Shown: in pieces, positions 30,091 to 45,888 of the stretch
Layout: every line of letters begins with the position of its first letter
Numbering within the stretch: the stretch's first letter is position 1
Origin: Pyrocephalus nanus
Lineage: Eukaryota > Chordata > Aves > Passeriformes > Tyrannidae
DNA length: 64,000 nt
NCBI GenBank assembly: GCA_038380795.1
Contig: CM076269.1
Coordinates: forward strand, 3,658,001-3,722,000
Direction of reading: 5' to 3'
Notes under the pieces: generated by a model
The model's input: only the letters and a program-made list of their open reading frames with translations
The model's database searches: none
Told to the model about the DNA's origin: nothing
Program-made: the position numbers and the translations under genes

Positions 30091-33083
30091 ATGACCAGGC
30101 TGCTCTTGGGGGTGACCCTGGAAAGGATTTGCAAGGCCGTGCTGCTGCTCTGCCTGCTCCACTTTGTCATCATCATGATCCTCTATTTCGACGTCTACGC
30201 GCAGCACCTGGACTTCTTCAGCCGCTTCAACGCCAGGAACGCCTCGCGCGCCCACCCCTTCTCCAACTCCTCCCGCCCCAACGGCACCGTTCCCAGCTAC
30301 GGGCCGGCCGGTGCTGAGGCCCCATCCCCCAGCACCAAGCCCAGCACCAACCAATCTGCCACTGAGAAGCCCTTGCAGCCCTGCCAGGAGACACCTCCCG
30401 GCTTAGGTGAGACCTTTGGGTGAGCACTGGGGGTGAATTTGGGCTCTGACTCCGAGCATAGGGCTGAGGTGGGTGCCCATGGATGACATCCTTATCCCCT
30501 GGGCCCTGGACGTGGCTTCTTGGTGGTCCCCAGTGGTGAATCAGTGGAGAACCCCCAGCCTAGAACTGGTACCAGGACAGCTGGTTTCAGGTTTTGTTAG
30601 CCCAGTCTCTCTGCCCCTGTTTAGGAACGGTTTTGGACATTCTCTGCCCTCGGCAGTGCCGGTTCCCCTTGCAGGTCCCCCTCACTGTTTGCTTTACCAG
30701 CCTGGGCGGGAGCAGCAGGTGACCATGACCCTGGCCATGTCCTGACGATCGCCCTGCCCTCCCTCTTGCAGTTGGGCGCCTGCTCATTGAGTTCAGCTCT
30801 CCCATGAGCATGGAGCGAGTGCAGCGGGAGAACCCTGACGTGCGCCCGGGCGGCAAGTACACCCCGCCAGACTGCCTGCCCCGGCAGAAGGTAGCCATCC
30901 TCATCCCCTTCCGGCACCGCGAGCACCACCTCAAGTACTGGCTGCACTACCTGCACCCCATCCTGCGCCGGCAGAAGGTGGCTTACGGCATCTACATCAT
31001 CAACCAGGTGAGGGGGGCAGGGGCGAGGGGGTGGCGGGGCCTGGGGTGGGGAACAAGCAGGCATCGCTGAGCTCTGCCCTGCAGTTCGGTGAGGACACCT
31101 TCAACCGGGCCAAGCTGCTCAACGTGGGGTTCATGGAGGCACTCAAGGACGACGAGGAGTACGACTGCTTCATTTTCAGCGACGTGGACCTCATCCCCAT
31201 GGACGATCGCAACCTCTACCGCTGCTACGAGCAGCCGCGGCACTTTGCCGTTGGCATGGACAAGTTTGGGTTCAGGTGGGTGCCCTGGGGAGCTGGGGTG
31301 GTTTTACCCACTCAGGGCTGGGGTGTCTCACTGGGATAACATCGGGGCCACCAACCTCCATCGTCACCTGGGACCCGCATGAAGTCACTGGCTCAAATTG
31401 TGGAGCTGGGATGGGAGAGGGTACAGAGCTCTGGGTAGGGACTTGGCACAGGAAACTGCTGGTGCTTGTACCTGGGGGTCCCCGTGGGGCTGACCTCCAT
31501 CCTTGCCTGTCCCCTGAGCTGACCTGTTTGCTGTCAACCTGCAGGCTGCCCTATGCTGGCTACTTTGGTGGTGTCTCTGGGCTAAGCAAGTCCCAGTTCC
31601 TGAAGATCAATGGCTTTCCCAATGAGTACTGGGGCTGGGGAGGAGAGGATGATGACATCTTTAACCGGTAGGTGTCAACCCCTTGACAGCACTGGCCAGT
31701 TGGGGTGTACCAGGGCTCCCCACCAAGGTTTTGTGGGGAATGTGTAATGGGCTGTGCTACATGTCAGGGAGGGATTGAATTACCCTCCAACTTTAGGGTT
31801 GATGACCCTCATGGATGGAACTGGCCTCTCTTAGGGTGTTGGGGGGCCGTGGGGCACCCCTCTGCCATCCTTGTGGCTGAATCTCCCCACACCAGTGGGA
31901 TGGTGTGCCTGTGAGCTCTGCTCCAGACCAGGGCTGGCATGCTAAATTTGGATGCATCCAGGGCTGAGATGAAAAACTTGGAAGCATCTCAGTGGTGGCC
32001 CTGCAGCGGCCACACAGTCATTCCTGCCAGCAGCCGGCAGGCAGCAGCACAGCCGCGTGCAAAGCCCAGATGAATCCCCCCACACACCCCCTGCGCTGGA
32101 TGCCAGAGCTGGGCAGTGGCCACCTCATCTCCCTGGGGCTGCCCAGGGGAGCTGTGTGCAGCCAGTGGTGCATAACCCACCTGTAGTGGCCGGGCGAGCA
32201 AAACACCCTGTGGGTGCCGTGGACACGCGGCACGGTTGTGATTTCCACACAAGGTGGGCTCGGCGTGGGGGACGAGCGGTGTGTGGAGCCCTGGAAGAGA
32301 TTCAGGCAGCCCTTGATGTGAGAGGAGGGCTCTGAGGGAAGGGCTAGGCAGCGGCATTTGGGGAATGTAAAGGGCAGGGGCCTTGGAGGGAGGAAGGGAT
32401 GGATGGCTGCACAGGGATGGCTGCCTGTGTGCAGCACGGGCTGACCACAGCTACTGGGAGTGGCGCTTTGGGCACGGTCTGCCGTGGGGCATGTGGCACC
32501 CTTAGTCATGACACTGGCCTGGGTGGGGCCTGGCTTTGCTCATCTCGGCTTGGCACAGCTTTGTTTAACCAGGGACAGGTTTATTTGGCTTGGGGTCTGA
32601 CCCTGGAGGTCTCTGGGCTGGGGAATGTCCCACCCTGGCACCCGCACACTGATTCCCCCCCTGCTCCCGGCCCCCAGCATCTCCCTGAACGGCATGAAGG
32701 TGTCGAGGCCCGACATCCGCATTGGGAGGTACCGCATGATTAAGCATGAACGTGACAAACACAACGAGCCCAACCCGCAGAGGTGAGTGAGCCACAGGGG
32801 CTGGGGCAGTCGGGACGCTGGGCGATCGATCACTGGGCTCCCCCGCTCTGCTCACCCCCGCAGAGGTCTGGCACTGCTGGCACTATGGCAAGACATCGCC
32901 CCCCATCCTCATCCTGCTCCTCTCTCCACCAGATTCACCAAGATCCAGAACACCAAAATGACGATGAAGCGGGACGGGATCAGCTCGCTGCAGTACCGGC
33001 TGGTGGAGATCTCACGCCAGCCCATGTACACCAACATCACGGTGGAGATCGGCAGGCCACCGCCCCGCCTGGCCCGCGGCTAG
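30091..33083 (+). CDS. B4GALT2: Beta-1,4-galactosyltransferase 2
   Basis: A Golgi type II membrane enzyme that transfers galactose from UDP-galactose to terminal N-acetylglucosamine on glycoproteins. Six coding exons: 30091-30406, 30772-31007, 31085-31275, 31545-31667, 32678-32782 and 32933-33083 (TAG), joining to 373 residues (human 372). A short cytosolic tail (MTRLLLGVTLERICK) precedes one membrane helix and a variable stem with NAS, NSS, NGT and NQS glycosylation sequons. The catalytic domain shows FRHREHHLKYWLHYLHP, the metal-binding DVD at 217-219, the acceptor and catalytic loop YWGWGGEDDD at 276-285, and Met309/His312 matching the Mn2+ ligands of B4GALT1. The start at 30091 is chosen by human homology; the frame stays open upstream within the exon, but without an upstream ATG. 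B4GALT1 is the nearest alternative, but the N-terminus and synteny fit B4GALT2. Confidence 0.97.
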
Positions 33084-34240
33084 TGCTCCTGTCACTGGGA
33101 GCTCCTGTGCCCAGGCTGGCTGGGCACAGCGGGTTTTGCCCCAGCTCAAGAGTCAGGACTGGACAGGGATGTTTTCTGCCTACTCTGCTGCCTTCTGGAG
33201 ACGGCTGCCCCCCAGCCGGCCCCTCAGTCCCCAGGATTTCTGTCCCCCCCATCCCACGAGTGTGTTTGCAGGACCCCTGCCCCATACGTGGTGTGTTGGC
33301 GGACGAGCCCGGCTGCCCTGTGAGCAGTTCCCGGCACAGAGGGAGGGGGCAGCCCCAGGACTGGCAAGGAGCCCCCAGCTCATGCCAGCTCCTGCCTGCA
33401 CCATGGGCGGGGAGGGTGAGATCCCACTGCTCTGCGAGAGCTGGGGATCCCCACCAGCGCTGTGAGAAGTGGGGTGCAGGCTTCCCCCTTTGCCGGCGCT
33501 GGAGCCTCTGCTGCCCCAGCTGGGGATGGGAGCAGCCCAGGCCCCCCAAACAAGCAGGCAGGATCAGGGCGAGGTTGCTGCCCTGGCTGGGCGTTGCCCA
33601 CGCTGCTGGGCATGCGGACGTGGCTCGCTGTCTTCCTCTGCTTTAGTCTGGTGCTTAGAGCCGGGCCCCGTCTCAGCTCTGCCAAACAGAGACCTCTGGT
33701 TAGCAAATGTCCCTCGCTGTGCCTCAGTTTCCCCAGGACTGGGGGGATGGCGGCTGTATCCCATCCCCCTTCTCCAAAGGCAGGTGCTGCGTGTGTGTGT
33801 GCAGCCCCTGCCTGCACCTGCCCTCACCTGCCCTCCCCGCTTTGGCGGGGGGAATAGGGCTCATTGGAACCCCGCAGCCCCTCTTGATGGGGGCTGGTGC
33901 AGCCTCCCTCTAGCAGGGAGGGGATCTTCCCCCTTGGAATCTCCCCTTGTCTGCCTTACCCCTTTCAGGCCAGGGGCAGGGGGGCTGCAGGCAGGAGCAG
34001 CTGGGGCATGCAGGGCAGGAGCCCTGTGCCCCTCCATGGGACTGGGAGCCCCGGCACCCCTGACACCCCACGGGGCGCTGGGAGCAGTGGGGTTGGGAGC
34101 AGGACAGCATGCCAGGGCTGGGGGGCACCGGCAACTTTTGTACATTTGAATGTCTGACCCTTTTTTCAGCGTACGTTGAATGCAGCGTTCGGTCGTAGAG
34201 ACCGGGGGTTTTGTATTTAATAAAAGTTTGAAAAGTTGGC
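33084..34240 (+). other. B4GALT2: B4GALT2 3' UTR
   Basis: About 1.15 kb of GC-rich sequence from the stop codon to just past the AATAAA at 34219-34224. No open frame here resembles a known protein. Confidence 0.8.
34219..34224 (+). terminator. B4GALT2: Poly(A) signal for B4GALT2
   Basis: A perfect AATAAA is followed within 20 bases by TTG-rich sequence. The overlapping TTTAAT (34216-34221) reads ATTAAA on the minus strand, so this spot could in principle also serve transcripts coming from SLC6A9. Confidence 0.85.
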
Positions 34241-36404
34241 GGGGTTTGTGGGGCCAGGTGGGGGAGAATCGCCACGGGATGGGGCAGTGGGATTTAGGGG
34301 GTGGGGGGAGCAGCCTTGTTTGCCACCTCCAGCTGCAGGCTGGAAGGCAGAGCCCCTGCCTCACCCTGCCCACCCTTGGAGGCCCCCCAGCTCGCTCAGC
34401 ACTGGGGGAGCCTCATAAGTTGCTCAGCCTGTGCTACAGCAAAGTGCCCAGGGCAAAATGTAAGGGCAAAACCAGCCCCCCTTACTGTGCCATGGACACT
34501 TGCTGTCCTCTCGTTTCTTTGGGGACAGTGCTCTCTCCCAGCAGGAATAAGCCCCTGTACCCCATCCTCTGCCTTACCTCCAGCTGGTTTTGTAAGTCGA
34601 AGCAGGGCAAAGGAGCATTCCTCAGAACCCAATCTGGCTGCTCAGTGCCAATGCCTTGCATTAGAGGGGAGAAGAGCTGCACCCATGGGATGTGCTCCCC
34701 CACTTTCCAGCCCCTCCCTCCCTCCCCCCCGCCCCACCATGGTTCCCAAAGAAGGGCACACAGCAGGACACAGCCTCAGGAATATAAATCTCATTAAAAT
34801 CTAGGATACTTTAGAACTCTACACCAGGAGAGACACTGGCATCGGCAGCGCTGCCCGGAGACACTGGAACAGGCAGCGCTGCCCGGGGACGCGCGCGTTA
34901 TTGCTAACAATTAGAGGTGAAGAGCAGCGGCATGACTCGAGGGGCAGGGCACGGGCACCATGCGGGAACCTGCGCCCCTCGCCGCAGCACGACGGGGGGC
35001 TCGGGACGGGGAGCTGGAACATCCTGCTGGGGCTCACCGCCCGCCGCCTCCCGCCACCGTGCCAAGCTGTGCCGCGCCCCTGTGTCAGCCTCGGGGCCGC
35101 AGCATGGGGAGCACAGGGTGCTGGCTGGGAGGGGAGCAAGCGGGGTGGGAAGGGTCTCACCCCATTCACCCCAAATCAAGAGCTCCAAGCCCTTTGGCTG
35201 GAGCTGGAAGACAGATTTTAAACCGCCCGGCCTTTGCCAGTGCATCCTGCTCCACTAATACTGGTTGGGGACTGAGCATCCCCAGATGGCTCGGAGCGAG
35301 TGGGCTGGTGCAGCCCTTTGTGTCTCCACTGGTACCTCTCGCTAAGCAGCAGCTGGGGGAGGCCTTCCATCCTGCTCCCTCTTAGCACCATGGAGGGTCC
35401 TCCCCTGCCAGTGCTAGGGCTGCCAGGAAAAGCTGGACCTCGGCCCTGCCCCGTCACCCCCCGGCCAAGCTTAAAAGTATTCCCCAGCCTCCTGCCCCAC
35501 TGCGGGGCAGGCAGCAGCATCGGGCTGTGCCCATGCTGCTTGTGGCTGTGCCCAGCTTTGCAGGCAATTCCTGGCCACCCAAAAGGGCACCCAGAGCCCC
35601 CAGTGGGGCCACAGGGTGGAGGGGTGCACGGAGGGGAGCATACCAGCTCAGCGCCTGCACAGCCCCAGGGTACCGTGCATATGTTCATGCCCACGTACAC
35701 CACATGCGTGCCCATACTGTGCAAGGGGCACACACGTGTGCACACGTGTGCTCTAAGTGCTTGTGTCTTGTGCCGTGAGATCCCATTGCCTGTGCAAACT
35801 GCATGCTTGCCCCCCCATCTCCCTGTGCCGGCCCAGTGCCTGACATCACCCCTGGGCATGGCCACCTGTGAGACCCATTTGGCTCTGAGCCACAGCGGGT
35901 GCCCACCCAGTCTGGGGGTCCCTGCAGTGCCAACCCCTGCCATGATGAGCTTGTGCACGCATAGGTTGGGATGGCTGCAGGCAGTCTCGGCATGCCCAGC
36001 CCTGGTCCTACCCCACGTCCTCCCCACGGGAAGGTCAGGAGGGTGCCCCATGGCAGGGCAGGCTGCCTGGCTTGGGAAGGGGGGGTGGGAGCCAGGGAGC
36101 TTCCTGCCCCCCCTATCCTGTGCATCTCCCCAGGACAGGGCCCCTGCAAAGTGCCTCTGGCTCCCGGCCCTCCCAGGGCTGTGCCCCCTCCTCTCTTGTC
36201 CCAGCGTCGAGCACAAAGGTTACCGTAAACACGAGGGTTAACGAACGCCACGGGGCGGGGGGCGGGAGGGGTTAACCGGCAAGGAGGTGGGGGTGTCTCG
36301 GGGGTGGGTGCTGAGAGCCCCCCGTGGTCCGGTGCAGCCCGGAGCCAGGCTCCGCCAGCGGAAGGTGTGAAAGGGGTTAGAGGGGGTGTGGGGATTGCGG
36401 GGGG
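34241..36404. other. Region between B4GALT2 and the SLC6A9 stop codon
   Basis: B4GALT2 and SLC6A9 are convergent, so most of this is probably SLC6A9 3' UTR (minus strand) plus a short spacer. I found no canonical minus-strand AATAAA. Long GC-rich open frames on both strands (about 35.2-36.2 kb) look compositional. Mammalian CCDC24 lies at this place, and I see no trace of it. Confidence 0.6.
34831..34886. repeat. Two 28-bp tandem units
   Basis: AGACACTGGCATCGGCAGCG... at 34831-34858 is repeated at 34859-34886 with three base changes. Each unit contains the dyad GCAGCGCTGC. Confidence 0.9.
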
Positions 36405-41034
<4,630 letters not shown>

Positions 41035-44000
41035 CTGTGGAGAGATGCCGCGGAGTGTGTAAATTGGGGACCCCCCCGCCAGCTCCATCGGAGGGGTGAC
41101 AGCCACTGAGCGGGGCTGGGTGGTCCCCGGCATCCTTCCCCATCCCACCCCCACGCCAGCCCCTGCCGCCCGCCACGCACAGGCAGTGCCAAGGAGGGGG
41201 AGGGCAGTGGAGGTGGCCCCCCCTTGCCCCCCCCCGCCATGAATGGCTCTGCCCGGAGCCCGGCTGCAGCGAAGGAAGAGTCTGCAACTCATACAAAGCA
41301 GGTTCGGGCGCCTGAGCACAAAGGGCCCTCTGTTCTCCAGGCCCCCCTCCCCGCGCCCAGCGAGAGAGGTCCTGCTGGGTGGCCACTGCCCACAGCTGGG
41401 GCAGGAATTGTGGGACCCCCGGAGTGAATCAGAAGCTCCCCTCAATGGGAAGTGAGGTGCAGTGATTAGAGCAGGCAGGGGGCCAGGTGCCTTCCCAGAA
41501 AAGGCACCCTGCAGGGTCCTGATGCCTGCTCAGCACCCAGCAAGGTGCAGCACCCATGCTCGGGGCAGCTCATGGGGTGTCCCATGCAGGTGGGTCCCCT
41601 GCGTGGACAGCCCCAGTGCCCAGCTGCCCCTCACTGCAGGGGACGGGGGAGGGCAGAAGGGGGCAAGAAAGAGCTCTTTGTGCAGCCTGCTGCACAATGT
41701 GAGCTCACACCAAGGAGGACAACAACAACTGGGATGAGCACCCGTCACCCCTGGCAGGGATGGCACCCATCACCCCATGGCTGGGCTTGTAATAATGTCC
41801 TGCCTGCACGCTGCAGCTCCAGCAAGATTGGGCTGAGTGTAGATGGCATTTTGGGGTGCAGGGGTGCCCCAAGCCCTCCCTTCCCCACCTGAAGCCAGGT
41901 GATGGGTACATGGGGTGAGGGTGCTGGTTGCCAGTCCGCGGCTCCACAGAACCCACAACCCTAAAGGAGCAGCACAAGGTGCTGGCAGCCCTAGGAGCGT
42001 GATGGAGCTCCGCAGTGCCAGTCTTGTCACCACAGACACCCCTACGCCCATGCCCACTCATGCCCCCCCCCACACCTTGCCTCCCACTCCGCGTGCCCCC
42101 CACGATGGCTGCCAGTGAGTGGGCCACAAATGGGAGCCGTCACTTTGTATCTGCTCACGCCGGCGGGGTGCAGGCAGCAGGCGCAGTGCACCTAACCGTA
42201 TCATTTGATTAGGGCCGGCGCAGCCGGGACGTGATGCCCAGCGACTCCGGCACCGCGCTGCCAAACAAAGCCATCTGCTGCGAGCGGGGCCCGCACGCGC
42301 CGTGGGCAGCGGGGGGGCTGCAGGGGCACGGGGCCGGCGGAGAGGGGCGATGGGGGATCAGTGGGCACTTTGGGCTGGGCTACGGGGGCAATACGCTGTC
42401 ATGCCCGGCCGGGGAGCTGGAGTGCCCACGTCTGACTCCGTGAGCAAAGAGTCCATCAGAAACGAGCTCACAGCAGCTCCGGGTGCTGGGGGAGCCCCCT
42501 GCCAGGGGAGGTCCTTATTGCGGGGTGCCACGCAGCAGCAGGGCTAAGGGGTCCCCAAGGCGGAGGGGATGGGACACTGGCACTGTCCCTGTGCCAGGGC
42601 ACACTGCCCACTCGAGCAGACTGATCTGATTGGGAAGCCTCTGATTAAGCTGCTCACACTAACGAGGCTCCTAATGAGCAGCACAGCCAGCAGGAGGGGG
42701 GGCAACGCTCCAGCTTCCCTGACAAAGAGTCTGGTGGGGGGACCACAGACACTGCATAGTCCTGGCTAAGCCTGGAGCCCTGGCGCCCAAAGGGAACCTC
42801 ATCCCTGTCCCAAGTCATTGCTCTGCTCCGGTGACCCTGGCACGGCTTCACCCCCATGCCCGATGGGGCGTCCCAACTTTGAGCCGTCTGGCACCAGTGC
42901 AATGAAACAGCCAGGCCTCTGCTGCTCCCCCCTCCTTTCCTGCAGCACTGGGCTTTGGTGCACTTGTCCCCAATAAGGGGGCAGCCACATGTGTGTCCAT
43001 GCATGCACAAGCAAGCACACGTGCGCAAACAGTTGCATGCTCACCCATCGGCTTGCTACCAACCCCCCCCTCCCCAAATCTAGGAAGGTCACCCTCTCCT
43101 TTACACTCATTAACCACCCTACCAATCCCACATGGTAAAAGAAGGGGGGGGACAGAGAGAGAGAACCCAGACATCTGGGAAGATGAAACTCCCCCCTCTC
43201 CCCGCTGTGGGAAATGGACAGAGCTGGGAAGCAAAGCCAGAGCTGCCACCCAGCAACTATGCGGTCCCTGGGGGGAGCAGGTCCTGCTCCCAGGCCCCAA
43301 ATTTTCCATGCATGTAAATCCCATGCAGCTCCAAAAGATGCCTGGCTTGGGTGGTAACATCAGGGGGGAGGAAAGGTCCCCCAGGCACCCCAAATGTCCC
43401 CAGAAGGGACGTTCCAAAAGGGAAGATCCAAAACGTCCCAAAAGGGGATGTTCGGAGTGCCCATGGCATCCTTCCTCCCCCTTCCCCAGGGAACCCCCAG
43501 TACACCATAGACAAAACTTCCCCAGCCCAGCAAAGCAGGCATCATCCATCACCCTGCCTGGCACCAAAGCCTTTCTCATGCTAAGCAGCATTGCCTCGCA
43601 CAATGACAGCTTGGCTGGGGTGCCCGGATGCCCCCCACTTCCCTAAGGGGCCCTGATTTATGGCTGGGAAGCTTGTGGTGGTGGCAGGGTCTATGCTGGA
43701 AGGGGATGTCCTCATGGGAGGCATCTCCAGCATGATCCCCCTCCTCTTTTTTTCCCCCATTCTAACTGCCCACAGCAGGGTATTTCAGCCCAGCAGAGGC
43801 ACTCTGTGAGGAATGAGCCTTATCCAGCCCCCCCGAACCAGTGAGGGACACCCAATTCTTCCACCCCACCTCCTGCTGGGGTGTCAGGTCTGCTCCTGCA
43901 ATGCCAGTGCAGGGTACCAGCCATCCCCTGATGTCATCAGCCTGATGTCATTGGTCACTGCCATGGCAATGGCAACAGAGTCATGACTAGGTTAGGCAGG

Positions 44001-45101
44001 GGCTGCTCAAAGATAGAAACAGATGCTAATTTCGTCATTGCCACAGTAGTGGCTCTTTAAGGGCAACAAAGTGGAATGCCTGGGGCAGATGAACCCCAGC
44101 CTGAGGTGGGAGTCCCCAGGGGTGGAGGGATGGAGTCACTTAGAGAAGGAGTGTCCTGGGTGCCCTTGCTGGCTGTCCACTGATCCTGGGTGCTAGGGGC
44201 CCTATATTCAGCCCCTGTACTCCTTGTCCCTGGCACATGGGGTAATGAATCCACAAGTGTCAGCCCTGCATGAGGGGTTGTGCTCTGCCAGCCTTCCCAT
44301 CCTGGTTCTGCCAGCCCCACCGGCACATCCCAACCCTCCCTGCTCTCTCTTTGGTGCCCAGTCCCATGTTTGCCCCTGCCTCAGTGTAGCAGAGGCATGT
44401 TGTGAGGGAAGAGGGATCTGGCATGGCCTGGGCAGTGGCAGCATCATCCATCGGTGCACAGGCAAGGGGACACTCCCAGGGCTGGGGTGATGCAGTGACA
44501 ATGGAGATGTCCAAATCCCAGGACTTCCCAGCAGTGTTCTACAGCCCTCACGACCTCTCAGTGCAGGAGGCTGCCCAGCCCCAGTGACAGCCCTGAGTGT
44601 GCTCTGCCAGCCACCCACAGCAGCACCAGTGCTGCCCCGGGGAACCAAGGCAAGCTTTGACATTGCTCACCGATGCCCATGAAAGGTAAGAGGGTGGGGA
44701 GGGGAAAAGGAGGATCTTTGCTACACTCTGCCCCTGCAGCACCGAGCTGCAATCCAGGTGCTGTGCACCTCTTTTGCAAAATCAGTAGGTTCCAGAGTCA
44801 ACAAACACACAACTGTCAGACACTCTCCTCTTGCTCCCAGCACACGTGAGGCCATGGAGGGGTTTGGTGCCATGCTGTGCCCTCCCTCCCTTGGAGCACC
44901 CCACGTCCCTGGCTGTAGGGTTTGGGGGTACCTCTCCAGCATGCCATGGCGCAAATCTGCAGCTGTGGCTCAGCACTGCAGAGCCATCACCCAGAAGCCA
45001 GAATAAAGGGTCTCAGAGAGCCACGGTGGTGGGGGGACAGCACTGGCACAGCCACCATTCAGCCTGGCCCCCCCGCTCTGCCCCCCAGACCCTGCTCTCA
45101 C

Positions 45102-45200
45102 CTGCCCACTGACGTGCTGAGAGGGTCCAAGGGGGCCCCGCTGCTCGCAGCTGCCATCCGGGGGCCCAGGCTGGATGGCTTGGTGAGTCCCCAGCTTCAT
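45102..45200 (-). CDS. SLC6A9: Candidate alternative first coding exon of SLC6A9 (GlyT1b-like)
   Basis: A strong minus-strand donor (GGGCAG|GTGAGA, last exon base 45102) closes a GC-rich segment preceded by GGGCGG boxes, as in a first exon. Two starts are possible. The ATG at 45200-45198 gives 33 codons (MKLGTHQAIQ...HVSGQ) in the correct phase for the NGAVP exon. The ATG at 45157-45155 gives MAAASSGAPLDP, which looks like the human GlyT1b start MAAAHGPVAPSS, but it is out of phase by two bases at this donor. The exon is likely real; its reading frame is not settled. Confidence 0.45.
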
Positions 45201-45493
45201 TGGCACCTCGGGCTCCGGCGCAGCAGCCGCCCACCCTCCCGCCTTCCCCCGCCCACTGCCTCCAGTGCTTGGCACTGCTCCCCGCTTGCCTCCCGGCCAG
45301 GCCCGGCCCCTCGTCGCCTGTCCCGACACAGCACCGGCACTCCACCACGCCACCTGCCCCGGCACCATCCCCGCCTGGCCCACACCGCAGGCACCCCCAC
45401 AAGCTGTACCCCCACGAGCCAGGTGCCCTCCCCGGCCGGCGCGGGCAGGGCAAGACAGCGCAGGCTGCACAGCAGGCTCAGTCCTGTCCCACT

Positions 45494-45509
45494 TAATGAG
45501 GCCTCATTA
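45494..45509. promoter_or_regulatory. 16-bp perfect palindrome with paired TAAT cores
   Basis: TAATGAGGCCTCATTA is its own reverse complement and holds two inverted TAAT homeodomain cores. It lies about 300 bases upstream, in SLC6A9 orientation, of the candidate exon at 45.1 kb. Function is inferred from the motif only. Confidence 0.4.
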
Positions 45510-45874
45510 GCAGGGTCCAGCTGCTCGCAGCCCCACACGCTCCAGCAGGCAGCACTGCCCTCCCCGTGGGCACTGCTGCCCGTCTGTCCGGGGCCAGGAG
45601 CTGCTCTTGGAGCAGGGTAGAGAGCCACGTTCCCTCAGAGCCCCCCATTCCCATGCCCCATCATCTCCTGCCCCACACATGCATTCCTGCCCCTCTTCCC
45701 ATCATCCACGCAGCTGTCCAGCCCTGCCCACAAAACTGGGCACTCAAGGGCTTCAGGGAAAGGGCACGGCCCCTCCTGGGGATAGGGGCATAGGGACAAG
45801 CCTGTCTGCTGGCACATCCCCAACCTGGTGCCATGCTACTTCACTCAACGTCACACTGCTGGCGACATCATGGG

Positions 45875-45888
45875 GTCTCCATGGCAAC
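45875..45888 (+). promoter_or_regulatory. RFX-type X-box
   Basis: GTCTCCATGGCAAC fits the X-box consensus GTHNYYATRRNAAC at all 14 positions. It lies upstream of the candidate alternative SLC6A9 exon. RFX binding is an inference. Confidence 0.45.

Noticed and set aside
35218..36241. Overlapping open frames of 332 (-) and 313 (+) codons between B4GALT2 and SLC6A9
   Set aside because: Considered as possible CCDC24. The translations lack its coiled-coil character and any known motif; GC-rich 3' UTR sequence explains them.
43380..43460. Repeated CCAAAAGGG words as possible serum-response CArG boxes
   Set aside because: A CArG box needs six A/T between CC and GG; these have four, so they do not fit.
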